Below are positions 34,101 through 47,394 of a stretch of DNA of 64,000 bases, in pieces. Source of the DNA: Papilionanthe hookeriana x Papilionanthe teres (Eukaryota > Streptophyta > Magnoliopsida > Asparagales > Orchidaceae); NCBI GenBank assembly GCA_022702705.1, contig CM040424.1:144465165-144529164 (forward strand), given 5' to 3'. Numbering within the stretch: position 1 is the stretch's first letter; each line of letters starts with the position of its first letter. The position numbers and the translations under genes are program-made. The notes beneath the pieces are model-generated. The model made no database searches. It worked only from the letters and a program-made list of their open reading frames with translations, and was not told the DNA's origin.

Positions 34101-36285
34101 TTTTTTTTTAGTAAAAGAGCACAATGGCTATCAGTTTATTCGACCAAAAGAAAAATACAAACCTGGGAAAGAGGTCCCACGCACACACCTCACAGGAAAA
34201 TAAAATAAAAAGGGTCCTCTTTCCAAATAAATAAAAAATACAAAACTACACACACAAGACACAACAAAACTAAACATCAAAGACAACCAAACACTTCAAA
34301 TCCTCAGGTAGACAATCAGAAACAAAAGGAGCATGTAAAGGAGACCCCAACTTGGCAGTCCAATCAACAACACGATTCCCTTCTATTCTAGTATGACACC
34401 AAAGAATATTGAGTCTAGTAGCAAGGCAATGAATCGTTCTAACCTATAAATTAATACTCCAATGGAAAATATTATTAAAATTGCAAACATCCCAAAGAAT
34501 AAGGGAATCAACTTTCATAATAATATTAAACCAACCCATCTTCCTAGCAATTAACAAAGCAAAAATGATAATATCGGCCTAAGCAATAATAGGAGAACTC
34601 AACAAAGACGGAGCAGCAAACCAATAAAGAACATTACCATTCCAATCCCTACAAACTCCCCCAATCCCAGTTGAATTCTGTTTCCAACACCCATTCGTAT
34701 TCAACTTTAAGAAAGGAGCAGCCAGTTTGATCCACCTTATCTTATGACATAAATTATGATAATTATGAAAAGTAATACCTATATTAGTTGCAATAGAATG
34801 CATATAACTATTGCCAGTAATTTTAATAGCAGTGAAGGATAAACACTTAGAAATATAAGAGCAAATTTGGCAAAAAATATGTTTAACATTAACAAACTCA
34901 CCCTTATGCTTCCGAGTATGTCTACAAATCCAAATAAACCAAGTTGCAATAGAAGGAAAAATAGCTAAGAAAGTATGCCCCCTATTCCTCCAATCATAAA
35001 AAATCACATTAATAGAAGTATAACCAAAAAATAAATCTTGTCTATCACATAAATTAAAAATATTCCTCCAAGTTTCACAAGTAAAAAGACAAGAGCTAAA
35101 AAGATGCATAATAGATTCTTCCTCATTGTGACACAGATAGCACTTGGAAGCCATTCTTAAACCCTTAAGCTTAAGAATATCATTAGTGGGAAAAAAATTA
35201 TGAAAAATATGCCAAATAAAAAAAGAGATAGAGGGCTTAACCCATTTGTTCCAATTCCAAGAAAGATCCAACCTCTGATTGGTTTTCTCTCTAGAAGCAA
35301 AAGTCTTAGTAACAAATTCACCAATATTACATTTAATCTTAGGCACATCCTTCCTATCAGTCATAATAGGAATATTAGAAATGAAGATAACATCATTATA
35401 ATTTATAGAATTGAAAAGCTTAGGTAAATTCCAATTAGAATCTACCCAGAAATCTCTAACTTTAACATTAATATCATGAGGACCACCATAATAATCCCCA
35501 AGAGAACCATTACCAAGCCAATCATAAAACCAGAAAATAACATCACCATTTCAACATCGGAGGAAACTTTAATGATTTCCTTCTGAATAAAAGAATCAGA
35601 CTTTGAAGAAGAAACAAAAAGGAGATGAGAATTAGAGCAGTAATTAGCATTAAGTAAAGAAGCCCAGATAGAAGAATTCTTACAAAAATGAAACCAAAGT
35701 TTCATATAATTAAATTTAATAGAATCATGAAGCTTACGAAAGCCCAAACCACCCTTATTAATAGGCTTACAGAGCTTATCCCAGCTTTTCCAAAGCAAAC
35801 TCTTCTTGCCATAACCATCCGAAAATTTTGATTAAACAAAAGCTTTAGTTTCTTAATGATACCAATAGGCATATTCATCACTTAGAGAATATAAAGAGGA
35901 AAAGAGGTAAATATACTCTTTAGAAGAGTAACATGCCCCCCAAAAGAAAGAAATTTATTCTCCCAAGACAGAAGCCTCACACTAATCTTATCAAACAACT
36001 CATTAAAGTGAGAATTCCTTCTAGACTTCTTATCTAAAATGAAACCTAAATATTTAATAGGCAGAATAGCTTTATTACAAAGAGTAAAATCAACAATACA
36101 ATTTTTCTTAACATTAGTACCATGCTTGGAGTAAAATAAGGAACATTTGCAAGTGTTAAAAATAAAACCAGAAGCATTCTGCATATGTAAAAGAGCCTGC
36201 TAGATTCTCTTTATAGACCTCAAATCTGCATTCGTAAAGATAATAAGATCATCGACAAAACAAAGGTTAGAAATGCTAATACCCC
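34101..36285 (-). mobile_element. L1-type LINE, 3' part, minus strand
   Basis: Minus-strand non-LTR retrotransposon ending in a short poly(A), seen as a T9 run at 34101-34109. It carries the end of RT, a zf-RVT domain and an RNase H. It lies inside the tandem arrays of element D's LTR. Its 5' side stops exactly where the LTR of element E begins (36286), so the upstream LINE sequence is expected beyond the right edge. ACCCC (36281-36285) is the likely target-site duplication of E. Confidence 0.85.
34270..36285 (-). pseudogene. LINE ORF2: RT end, zf-RVT, RNase H, degraded
   Basis: ORF2 of plant L1 elements performs target-primed reverse transcription. Visible: NLCFVDDLIIFT with the catalytic FVDD near 36240-36255; KAILPIKYLGFILD and LSWENKFLSFGGHVTLLKSI (35882-36184); WKSWDKLCKPINKGGLGFRK (35798 on); a zf-RVT block with KCYLCHNEEESIMHLFSSC (34579-35364); and a C-terminal RNase H, LKLNTNGCWKQNSTGIGGVC then VDSLILWDV. 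The first RNase H aspartate is Asn (LNTNG). A stop in the RNase H and several shifts upstream make it inactive. Confidence 0.85.
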
Positions 36286-36842
36286 TGATCCCAGATATTC
36301 ATGCTTACATTTTATTTCCTTTTAATTATAACTCTTTCCATACAATGACGCCAAAAACTTGATGTAGATGCAAATGAGAGTTTAATTGATACTATTATAA
36401 AATGGGATTTTACCCAAGTATACATATCCTTATCAAATAATATAGGGCTTTCTGATTAAGCCCCGAATATCAATCCCACAGAGATCACGGTTAATCACAC
36501 TGGCTTTCAAGAGAAGTTCTAGTCTATAATAACACACCCTAGCATGGAAAGTCGTTAAAGGTTTGGTTTTAATTAAATCTTAAAATTATTACTATAACAC
36601 TACTTTTAAACTAAAACACTTAGTGAAAATCAGAAAATTAGAGTTTAATATATTAAAAGTACTCTTCCTCATGCAATGAAATTAGTGACATGGGTATCAA
36701 GAGAGTTTGTGACAAATAGAAGCAATTAAATTCTTTACCCTTACTTGGTTCTATAAAGAATATAGGATAATTTGATGATTTGAAATTTTGTAGATGGGTT
36801 AGGCAGGGAAGATACTAGCTCTCACTCTAGAGTTCCATCTTC

Positions 36843-36847
36843 TCCCT
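36843..36847. other. Target-site duplication of element C, left copy (TCCCT)
   Basis: TCCCT directly before TGTCGGCA. The matching copy is 55754-55758. The uninterrupted site is visible in the other LTR of E near 63630-63650 as CTTCTCCCTCCACC, with one TCCCT. Confidence 0.9.
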
Positions 36848-39800
36848 TGTCGGCATATTTTTTGGTTATGTGTTTTATTTTGAAAAGGGGTCGCCTAACA
36901 GAAATTGTCGGCGAATTTTAGATTTTAAATTTAAGTTAAACATGTATATATGGTTTAGAAAGTAGTATTTGATTTTGAAAATAATTTTAAGATATGAAAT
37001 CAAACCGATCTCACATCCCAAATAGTTTATATAAACAAGCACCGCATCACAAACCATGTATCTATCCGAAGAATAGACACACTGCTTGATGATGGGGCTC
37101 GGTTAAATAAACTAGGAGATTTGTGACATCCGTTTGGTCTGCGAACCAATTTTATAAGCCGAAAAATTCCCCTGCTTAATATAAATGAATTAAGCGGGGT
37201 TTATATTACTCAGGTTCTTAAAGTTCCCTATCGAGGCAAGCCCCTATAGTTAATTACAACTTAAATGACGGGAATCACTTAAGAAAACTCTCGATAATGA
37301 TCAGTGGTTTTGCTCTCAAGAATTTCAAAGTTTAAGGTTTTCAAAGGATTTGAATTTTGGAAATTTCAATAAGGAATGGATCAAATTTGGAACAATTTAT
37401 TTTAGGAGTCCAAAGGCAGAGAAGTAGGAGAAGCTGAGGATCCAAGAAGAATCTTGGCAACTTCCCAAACTATCCTATTATTTGGCTTAGATTTTAAGAA
37501 AATCCTAATATTATCTGATATTTCAATCTTGCCAATTTTAATTAATTTGGACTTATATTTGTATGATAAAATCATACAAATAGCCTCGAAGATGTGAGGG
37601 TTTGTGTCGAACCAAACGACTACCTCGGAGTCCTAAGACCGGTTAGGGCTTAATTTACATGACATGATCATGCAAATGCCTAACGTAGAGTTGAGGATTT
37701 ATGTTGCACTAGGCAAACTACCTCGAAATCCTATGGCTTCGTTGTTTTAAAAACTAGGAAAGGTTTTGCTGAAGTAGACTGAGGTTTGCTGATGACGATG
37801 GCCGTGCTGCCCACCATGCTCCGAGCTCCTTGTTGTTGCAGAGGTTTAGCTTGAGAAGTTATAAATCAGGAGATGAGAGAAGTGTTTTGGTTTAGATAAA
37901 ATCTTAAAATCCAAGTGTTTTTTAGTACTTTAATTAAAACAAATCTTAAAGTTATTTAAACAGAACCGATTAAGATCCTACGGTTCCGTCATCTCGGCAC
38001 CGTTATTTTTATCGAATTCACCTAGTCCAGATGAATTTGCTAAACTCAACTAAATGAGTTCCACACTTTCATTTAGACCTTGCGAAATCCCGTTAGCAAC
38101 ACGTGGGTTACATCATCCGAGGTATTCCCGATCATTCAACGAGACGTTTTAATTTTGTTGCAATTGTAGTTTTGTGTTCTGTTTGTGATTAAATTTTGAG
38201 TTGTTTTATATTTTGAAATGTTGTGGCGGTGATTTTTATCATGTAATGACTTTTAATTTAGTTTTGGTTTCAGTTCAGGGACTATCCTAAAGGTTTTGGT
38301 TTTCATGCAACAGTTGTTTATCATGCAAGAAAAGTAAAATGCATTTGCAGTAAAGTAAATTGCAATAAAATAAAAGCGTAACTGGAGGGTCGTCCCGTCA
38401 AGCTGCACTTAAAACACATGTTAAGGCATTTAAATATTCCAACAAGTACCTAGGTAAAGCTAAAGGAAATGTTTTGGTTGTCTATCAAAGTCCTAATCCT
38501 ATAGCTAGTCATCTCCTATGACGTCTAGGTTCTTATATTTTGGTTTAAGGACGATTTTCTTCATCAAAGAAACAATTAAGTTCAATAGTTCTTATAAACC
38601 TCCTATCATATTGAGGAAGTGCTTAAGACGAGTCTTAAACATCTTTTCAATACTTCTAGGATTGTTTCAAGTCCTAGAGAATTTAATTATACAAGTGAAT
38701 TAATCATCCGGGAGTTTAAGTTTTATTCTTTTGGTCAATGAACTTGGACATTTGAATATCCTATAAGTGAAGTAACACTTCACTTGATACCTCATTTAAG
38801 AGTTATAATAATAAGGACTTAAAAAGGGCAAATCAAATTATTAAATTTTTTGATGATTTAAACTTAATGATTTAATTTCAATTTTGACTTAATTATAAAA
38901 AAAATTAGTTTAAGTTTGGAATAGTGTTCAAGTTATTTTAGGTTTAATTCTTAGCGATTTAGGTTTGTTATTAAATGATTTTAATTTAATTCAATTCAAT
39001 TTAATTCAATTTTTGATTTAATTTAATTTAATTTAATTTAATTTAATTTAATTTAATTTTAATTTAATTCAATTTAACTTCATTTTAATTTTTAAATTTA
39101 ATTTAATTTAATTTAATTTAATTTAATTTTAATTTAATTTTAACTTAATTTCAATTTTAATTTAATTTAGATTATTCTTTTAATTTTCTTTTTTAAGTAT
39201 TATTGAAATGATTTATTTAGGGATTTTTAAATTAAAGAATAAATATCTTCTTAAATAATATCCCCACTTTAATAATTTCAATTTTCCATTAATCTTCCAA
39301 ATTTAATTAATTAATTGATTAAGGTTTATATTACTTAATCTTAAAAAAAAAAGATTGATGGGTCTCTACCCTTTAATTATTTAAATTTCAATCATCCAAA
39401 ATCAGTTTAAATCAAATATTTTACCCTCCCCCTTTTTTTGATTAATCCTAAAATTTTAATTAAAGGTTGAAAATTTTAATTACCATTTTGCCCTTCAAGC
39501 TTAATAATTCTATAACTCACTAAATTAAGATCAAATGGACTTGAAATTTTTATGTGACCTCACTTACATGTCAATTAAGACATTAGAGGAGAAAATGTGA
39601 TTTTTCTGTATTTAATTTATTTATGTAATTAATTTTGATGGAAAATAGGGATTTTCAAGGAAAATTCAATAAGATGACTGAGGGAATTTTTCTATCCTTA
39701 GGAAATTTATGGGGCACTCCTGATGACCAGAGGACCATTTAGACCAATTTTGGTGATTTTTTTAATAATATTTTATTTATTAAAATTATTTTTGAATTTT

Positions 39801-42800
39801 GGAGCATTAATTAATTTTAAAATAAAATTAAAGTTGAAAAATGGATTTTATATTTTTCTTAAATCTCTCTAACCTCAAGGAGTCCAGAGAAATAAATTTT
39901 ATATTTTCTTGATTTTTTTTTATTTATTAGAATTATTTTAATGAAAAGGTTGGAAAATGCATTTTTTAATATTAAAAATTACATTAAGCCTTTAAAATTC
40001 AATATCTTATCCTAGGCACTTAAAAAAAATATTTGGTTTGTTCCTAAATGATTAGAATTCAAAATGAGACATTTTGGTGATTTTTAATATTTTTATTATT
40101 TTTATTATTTTTTAATTATTAAAAATATTAAAATAATGATAAAAATCAACTTTTTTAGAAAATTATAATTTTAATTTTCCTAAGTTCCTCTGATATTAGA
40201 GAAGCTCCAAAACCATTTTTGTGAATTTTTGAAAAGTATTTTGTGAGTTATGAATTTTTAAAGTTTAATTTTACCCATTATTACTTAAGAGGCTTAATCA
40301 ACCCATTTGGTGGGGCTAACAAAGTCCAATTAATCTCAAATTTTTATGTGGTGTTCTCTATCCCTAGAGGACAGTGGAGAATTATTTTTAAATTAATTTG
40401 ATGGATGGTTAACCCTAACTAATTAAAGTTTAATTTTGGGTATTTAGGCCAATTAGGGTTGTTCAAAGTGAATTAACTCAAAACTTATTTTTTCTAGGTC
40501 CCACTCGGTCACAAGAAACATCACCAAATTTTCCTAGAATTTATTTCTCAACATGCTAATTATTGGAATTAAAATACTCAAAATGATAACATGAACTTGA
40601 AAAATCAATAACTTCTCATAGGGATGGCCTCGACCTTAGAAAATTCGGGGAATGTTCCCGAGTTCGGAGGCTTCAAAAGCCACTATGGTCTCATGCCATG
40701 GTGAATTTCCTATATACATGGAGAATTAAAACAATGCAGAGAGTAAATAAATCATTAAAAATAAAATACTTAATGAAATTACTTGATTTCTTTTTCACAT
40801 TATTCTCCTCTGTTCACTGAGCAAGAGGGTTTTTTTATTTTATTTTTAGGATTTTTCTACACAATGTTATGAATTTTTGAAGTTCTAGTAATTAAATAAA
40901 TAGAAAAATAACCTATTTTTCTACTTATCCACGCGGCGCTGACTCAACCTCGGCGTCTCCGAAGCTCCACGCGTCGTCTCCTGATTCGGCGCCGCCATCT
41001 GACTCAGCCATCCCGGGACCCACCTTTCACGAAACATCTTCTGGTCTGACGCGATCCGAGCCGTCCATCCGATACACGCGTGATCCAACGGCTCCCATTC
41101 ATCGTCTATGACTGGTGTGAACCCATGACCGTATACCTTCTAACCCTAATTTCTCACTCGATTCTCAACAGATTTATGTGTTCTTATGCTCTATGGATTC
41201 GTCTTGAAGAGACAAACACATCCATATGGTAAACATGCATTGAAATTGACTCAAGCTAAATGGAGAATCTCTGGAAGCTCGGGAGGAAGAGTGATTCCAT
41301 AACTTTGCTCAGAGAAGTGAAGCTTCGATCTGAGAGTTGTGTCACGCTCGATTGAGTCCAAGCAAGCTCCGGATGAAGTCCCTTGGCACAGTGAATTGTC
41401 CAGGTATGAAAGTGCCCAGCGACCGATCACAAAGCTTGGAGGCTAGAAGTAATGGCCGGCCTGAAGAGGGGACTTTTGCTGGTAAACTTCTTCTCTTGGT
41501 CCGGTGAAGGTGTAGAGTCGATCAATTTGAGGATTGACTCGACTGTAGTGAAGTGTCCTGGTTTTGGGCTTGGATTTCGACTCCGAAATTGAGCTCGCGA
41601 GAGGAAATGGCGGGGGATTTCAGTGGGGATCAAGTTCTCTATGTGTAGAGTGGTCTGAGATGATTTTGGGAGGGTTTCAGTAAGGTTTGGTTCAGCACCT
41701 CTCTTGGCCAAGAGGAGGTGGTGTTTAAATAGGCATGGGCGGGGGCCTCCTAGGGGGAGTTAGGGCTTGAGATCAGCTGCTCTATGCAAGAGAAGAACGA
41801 CCATGGTTGCCGACTGGACTTGGGGCAGGTCGGCAAGGGGAATTTCAATGTTGGCTCGTATGGGAGCTCTCGGGTGTGGTGTTTTTCGGCAATCCGGGTG
41901 GTCGGCCGGCGAGCATGGGTCACCCTCGGGTTCGGGTGGGTCGGGGCTTGATGTTTGTGAAGTCGATTGGTTGCTTGCCATGTGTAAAGGGTTTGAATCG
42001 AAAGTGGAATGAGGTAAAGGTGTATTTTGGCTAAGTTTGGTCAAATGCATGGATTGGGCTAGGTGCACCTCCCCATGGCTAGTTTGGGCCGAAGAGAAAG
42101 TGGTTTAGGTCGGCTTGATTAGTGGGGAAAGGTCACCATCCAAGTACAATTAAGTTTAAGCAAGGTTTAGGGGAGACATGAGAGTGGTTAATCACTCTTA
42201 AGAGGATCATTAAAGGGTCCCCTCCTCTAGCCATTTTGGGTATCGTGAGGTTTCCAAGGTTTTCATGGCTCACATATGGCTCATGCATGGCTTCATGGCT
42301 CATCTTTGGCTTGGGAAAAGTTAAGTCAACTTCATGAAAAAGGGTTTTGGAAATTTTGGTAATTTAGGGGTGATTTGATGGGAATTGTTATGAGGCTTGA
42401 TTTGGAATTGTTTAATGATAAATTATAACTTTAGGAATGATTTTAAATTGAATGTGTGATGAGGGAAAGTGTCTTGTGGGCTTTAGATTGATTTGGGCTT
42501 TTGAATTTGGTGGAAGTGGGCTTTTAGGAAGGTTTAAGGGAGTGGGCCTTTATGTTTTTAAAGTAAGTTTATGGATGGGAATTTTGTAAAAGGTTGGGCC
42601 AAATAATTGTTGGGTTTGGTTTAGGGATGTATCATGAGTGATTTGAAATAAATTTGAGGTGGTTTGGGCTTGAATTGGGTTGGATTTGGGTTCATTTGGT
42701 ACATGGGCCAATGTAGGTCAAATTGGGCTAATTTGGGCCAATGTTTGGCTAGGATTGAAATTAATGTAAAATTAATGTTGGGAAAAGTTTATGGGAGTGT

Positions 42801-44112
42801 TTCAAAGAGGTTTTAACTTTGGTTGGGTTTTGGTTTTGTGACTTGGGCTTATTTGGGTTAGGTTTGGGTTTAGGTCAAAATTGGGCTTTTTGGTTTTGGG
42901 TTGAATTTGAGTGGGGTTTGGGTCCAAATTTTGGGCAAATCATGTTAGTGTTTTGTTTGTAGGGATTTTAGGGAAGGTTTCAAAAAGGTTTGGGGTCAAT
43001 TGGAGTTAAATTGGGTTAAGTTTGGGTCGTGGGTCCAAATTGGGCTTTAAGGTCAAAAGTGAAATTGGATTCAAATGTCAATCAAATAGGACCTGGATTT
43101 GGTCTAGATTGATATTGTGGATATTAAATTGAAGTCTAGAATTGAATTGGACCAAAATTGGTGTCAATTGGGTAGATTTGGTTTGACATTGGGTTTACTT
43201 GGGTTAAGAATGGGCTAAATTGGGGGTTTTGATAAAAGTGGGGTAAATTGACAAAATTGGCCCATGGTGTAGTTGGAAAAAATGAAATTGGGAATATTTG
43301 GGATTTTCTGGAATTTTCTGGGAATTGTTTGAATTTTTGGATTTTTTGGCTAAGAGGGGCATTTTGGGTATTTTGAGGGTATTGGGGGGTATTTTTGGAA
43401 TTTTTGGTATTTTTGGCTATGGATGATCAATTTGATTGGTGAGGAAATGTTCAAGGTTAATTTAGGGAAATTTTGGGTGATTTGGAAATTTTGGAGGATT
43501 TGGGCAATTTTAAGGGCTTTTGGTAGGTTTGATAGGTGTAGGGTCCCCGGGGTCAAAAATTGAAATTTTGGAAGAATGAAGATTGATCAAATATGAGTGA
43601 AATGGAATCACTTTGATTGAACCATGAAGTCATATTAAGCCTATATGAGCCATGAGAGGACTGATTTGAGGCATTCACTATGTTGTTCCTAACCCTCTTA
43701 GCCAGCGGCTGAAGGGTTAAGGTCCATCCATATAAATTACCTACATGAGACAAGGGGTCAAGTTGGGTATGGGTGTGGTTTTAGGATTTGGATTGTGTGT
43801 GAGAGTGTAGAGTATGAGTGTAGTGAGTGTGTAAGTCGACCCTCACCGGACCAAGCCACCCGGGGGTGGTCCTGAGGCCGAAGAGTCGTATAGGGAACTC
43901 ATCCTTTAAACCTTCACTTTTGATCTCGACCCTCTAGGTGATTAGGGGTCTACAATCAAGCTTGTGGGATTTGCGGGGAGACAAGAAGTGGTTTAAATTT
44001 CTAAAGGATGGGTCCCAATTCTAGTCCTCTAAGATAGTCAAAGGAAAAGCCTAAGGCTAGATCCTAAGCACTAAAGAGGGAAGAGAAGACCTCATAAAAA
44101 ATGAGGTCAACA
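36848..44112 (-). repeat. LTR3 of element C, inverted (7.27 kb)
   Basis: Reverse complement of the family LTR: TGTCGGCATATT at left and AATGAGGTCAACA at right. TATA box at 41724-41731, CpG-rich island about 40920-41110, TAAAT-type tract 38975-39175, hairpin 37169-37200. Its promoter points left, away from the AlkB gene of element C. Open frames inside it (for example near 41427-42068) are chance. Confidence 0.88.
41724..41731 (-). promoter_or_regulatory. TATA box of LTR3
   Basis: TTTAAATA on the plus strand (TATTTAAA on the minus), in the same context as the other LTRs. Because the LTR is inverted, transcripts would run leftward into element E and the LINE. Confidence 0.55.
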
Positions 44113-44937
44113 AATGAGAGGACATCGCTTCATCCTTGCAGCTACAAACTACTTTTCTAAATGGGCAGAAGCAGTTCCACTCAGAGAAGTAAAGGCACAC
44201 CACGTGCTCTAGTTTTTCAAAAATCAAATTGTTTACCGTTTCGAAGTACCGCGCAGAATCATTTCAGATAATGGGTCCGCATTCAGAAGCACAAAAATCA
44301 ACAATTTTGTCAGAAGACATGGGATCGATTGGCGATACTCAACAATCTATTACCCAAGAGCAAACGGCTTGGCCGAGGCTTTTAATAAAACCCTCATTCA
44401 AATTTTAAAGAAAACTTTGGACGACAACAAGAGAAATAGACACGAGAAGTTGTTAGAAGCCTTATGGGCCTACAGGATGACTTTCAGGACTCCTACTCAG
44501 TCTACGCCTTATGCTTTAGTATACGGACCCGAGGCAGTGTTTCCATTGGAAGTCCAGCTTCCATCACTCAGAATTGCAGTTGCAAATAAAATTACTACAG
44601 AAGAGAATGCCAGATTATGACTGGAAGAACTAGAAAACCTGGAAGGGAGAAGACTTGCAGCGCAACAAAATTTGGAACTGTACCAAGCTAAGATGATCCA
44701 GACCCATGATAAATTGGTCCGCCCAAGAACTTTCAAAGTTGGTGACTTAGTTCTTGTTCTCAGAAGACCTATTCTTGCACATCGCAAGATAGGAGGCAAA
44801 TTTGAACCGACTTGGGAAGGGTCGTTTGTGGTCGAGGCGATCTACTCGGGAGGCTCCTGCCAACTTATGAGTGCCAAGGAGAACGACAAATGCTTCCAAT
44901 CAATGGAAGATATTTGAAGAAGTAGTACGCAACCTGA
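44113..44937 (+). pseudogene. Integrase C-terminal two-thirds (element C pol), truncated
   Basis: Begins right after the inverted LTR and four bases AATG, with GHRFILAATNYFSKWAEAVP; the first catalytic Asp and the zinc domain are missing. Present are RRIISDNGSAF with the second Asp, YSTIYYPRANGLAEAFNKTL with the Glu, LDDNKRNRHEKLLEALWAYR, KVGDLVLVLRRPILAHRKIG and WEGSFVVEAIYSGGS. A stop replaces Leu or Arg in a few places and the aligned terminal stop is 44935-44937. The truncation point is the inverted junction, so integrase cannot be functional. Confidence 0.88.
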
Positions 44938-45259
44938 TGTTTCGAAGGGTGGCCTCTAAAATAGAGTCTTATCCCTAGAAACATGGGTGAAACAATCATT
45001 TTGTGACTGAGTCCGAACCCAAAAACATAAAAATGGATAAAAATATATGTGCTAAAAAATAAAATATGTGAAATAATAATAATAAAGTTTTACCTTTCCT
45101 TTCAAATCAAATCTTTTCCTGATCTTTCTTTATGTTTTCCTATTTTCCTTAAAAATTAAAATTGGAATAAGTGAATAAGAATCTTCAGTGATAAATACTT
45201 TCTTAATGTTCTTGTTCTTAGTACAGCCCCTGATCCTTTCCTTGTTTTCTTCGAAGGTA
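44938..45259 (+). other. AT-rich intron-like spacer (copy C)
   Basis: Noncoding, alignable with 16221-16514. It ends in a pyrimidine-rich run and TTCTTCGAAG (AG at 45255-45256) just before ATG at 45260. The AG is kept although the preceding CG..AG sequence differs from A and B. Confidence 0.4.
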
Positions 45260-46737
45260 ATGTCGAACGGGCGGTTGATCCTAAACTTTAAAAATGGCTT
45301 GAGTCTCGCACTCGATGAAAAGAGGGTGAAGGATGGAGCAGTGATAGAAATTGATTCTGACTTCACACCAGCCAGCCTACAGTACGAAGAAAATGATTGG
45401 GTCCCGAGTGGACCGAGAAGAGCTTCACGACGAGACGGTGATTAAGATGGGTGGCCCAAGCCGCCGATCCAGCAACAAGAAAAGAAAGACAAACACCGAG
45501 GAAAGCAAGAAAATCCGATCGGTAGTTGCCACGGCGAGAGGGCGGGCTCGTCGGCGCGCGCCGCGTAAGTTCAAGTAGTAAGGAGAGCTACGCCTTCTGC
45601 TACTCAAAGATGGAATAAGAATCGCCGTATCCGCAAGATGTTGACTAAACTGGCAGCTGATCAACACGAGGAAACAGCCACCTTCACAGACACACGCATT
45701 TCAAAGATACCGGTTCATCAGGAACCTAAAAAGAGAGAACAGGCTCCAAGAACAACATAAAGGACAAGGGAAACTCTAAGAAGATCAGAGGCAGAGAGAT
45801 CGCCTCAACGCGAGACAAAGATACCATATCTGAGAAACCTTGTTGCGGAAGCAACCCCGGAGGATGTCCCGACAGAGACTATCCCCGAGGAGCCAAGGTA
45901 TGCAGGAGAACGTGACGGGATTGAGCCATACATCTCGCAATACATTACTAGGCCTCGTCACTTGCAGATCATCCCAGAATATGAATTAGAAAGAATGCAA
46001 AATGTTAAGAAGAAGACTTTCGAATATTTTGAAAGGATTAGAGGCAGAAGAATCAACATTTTGGAAGGCCTCGAGTTACACACAGGTGTATTCTGAGAGT
46101 ACGAGCAACAGCAAATTGTGGATTGCATTCTAGAACTTCAGAAGATGGGTCGAGTAGGCCGTCTGAGAGAAAAGATTTTTTCGGAACCCCAGAAATGGAT
46201 GCCAGGGAAAGGAAGAGTCACAATACGATGCGGATGTTGCTATAACTTCATGAGAGGACGAAAAGGAAATCCACCGAGGATACTCCGTCGCGGTGAGGTG
46301 GATCCGATGCCGAGGATAATTAAAAGAATGGTGGAAAGAATGATAACGTGGAGGGATGCTGCCGTAGATCGTATACCCAACAAGTTGCATCATCGATATT
46401 TATCGAAGGGCTACCGCATACCACCACACATAGACCACCACGACTTTGTCGGACCTTTCTACACAGCTTTGTTCGTCAACCAATGCAATATCATGTTCGG
46501 ATCCGACCTCCGGATAGCGAGGCCCGGTAAGTTCCGAGGACCGGTGGAGATACTACTTCCAGGTAGGTTCCGTCATGATATTACAAGGAAATGGAGCGAG
46601 ACATCGCAAAACATTGTATACCGGGAGTACCGATGGAGCGGATCTCCGTCACTTTTAGAAAGATGGACGACAGAAAGGCACCGTACCACTTCCAGCCAGA
46701 TCCAGAATTGGAGAGTCTCCGGCCCTACGAGCTGTGA
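45260..46737 (+). pseudogene. Captured AlkB-like (ALKBH9/10-type) dioxygenase ORF, copy C
   Basis: Most intact AlkB domain of the three. It starts MSNGRLILNFKNGLSLALDE; the stop TGA aligned with copy B is at 46735-46737. The catalytic part has a continuous 211-codon frame from 46118: LREKIFSEPQKWMPGKGRVT, RCGCCYNFMRGRKGNPPRIL, IPPHIDHHDFVGPFYTALF with HxD at 46427-46435, and QCNIMFGSDLRIARPGKFRG. After a shift near 46560 the distal His (46612-46614) and RISVTFRK with both arginines (46639-46641, 46657-46659) are intact. Other defects are a TGA at about 46095, a +1/-1 pair near 46375-46415 and an extra base near 46600. Many differences from A and B are synonymous, as under past protein-level constraint; this was not calculated. 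Confidence 0.92.
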
Positions 46738-47394
46738 GTTACACGGAAAATAGCACACCTCCAATGCACATCCATGCGGCATTCCTGCTAAGGATGGCTT
46801 GGAAGGTGATGTTATTGACCATGTATCTCATTATTCAGACATGGATTTAACAGATACTTTTTGGATGAATAAACATGAATCATACATAGTCCGTTTTGAG
46901 TCATGGATTGTATGAGAAATATTTCAGATCGAGTTGTATGATGTATCTTCAACAAGATTGGAATGAAAGTGACCATGTCACATTTTGCCTTCACCTCTTT
47001 TTGTGCAAATTGACTGGGAAATGCCATTAAAGTTAAATGAACTTCGAACAAAGAACAGAAAAGAAAAGGGAAATAAATAAGAACTCTCTTCATAAAAATC
47101 CAAACATTAAAAAGAATTTCAAATCTACATGAACACCAAATAAACAATAAAAAATGGGATAGTTAAAGAACAAACAAAACAAATCTAAAGCTCAAATTGA
47201 ATTCCAGTTTAAGTCCATCTTTTCAAATCCTCCAATCCTTCTTCAAATCAAGATCTATTCCAGACCTCTTTTGAAACCCTCTCTCGGGATGATTTCAGGA
47301 TCACGAAGAATTTTCAATTTGATTCAAATGGCATGGGTTCGTACCCTTCGCCAAGTAATCAGACTTTGATTGATTCCCATGGGATATGGAACAC
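46738..47394 (+). other. 3' untranslated segment after AlkB ORF (element C)
   Basis: The first 330 bp align with elements A and B (GGCTTGGAAGGTGATGTTAT, GACCATGTCACATTTTGCC). After about 47100 the sequence diverges from A and B and leads into a different tandem array. No coding potential. Confidence 0.7.

Noticed and set aside
41427..42068. Open frames in the GC-richer part of LTR3 and their counterparts in LTR4
   Set aside because: They span the TATA box and U3/R border, and frames differ between copies, so they are chance.
42850..42930. Telomere-like GGGTTTAG-type runs
   Set aside because: Spacing is irregular and no tandem TTTAGGG units occur; this is the G-rich complement of the U3 CA-rich region.
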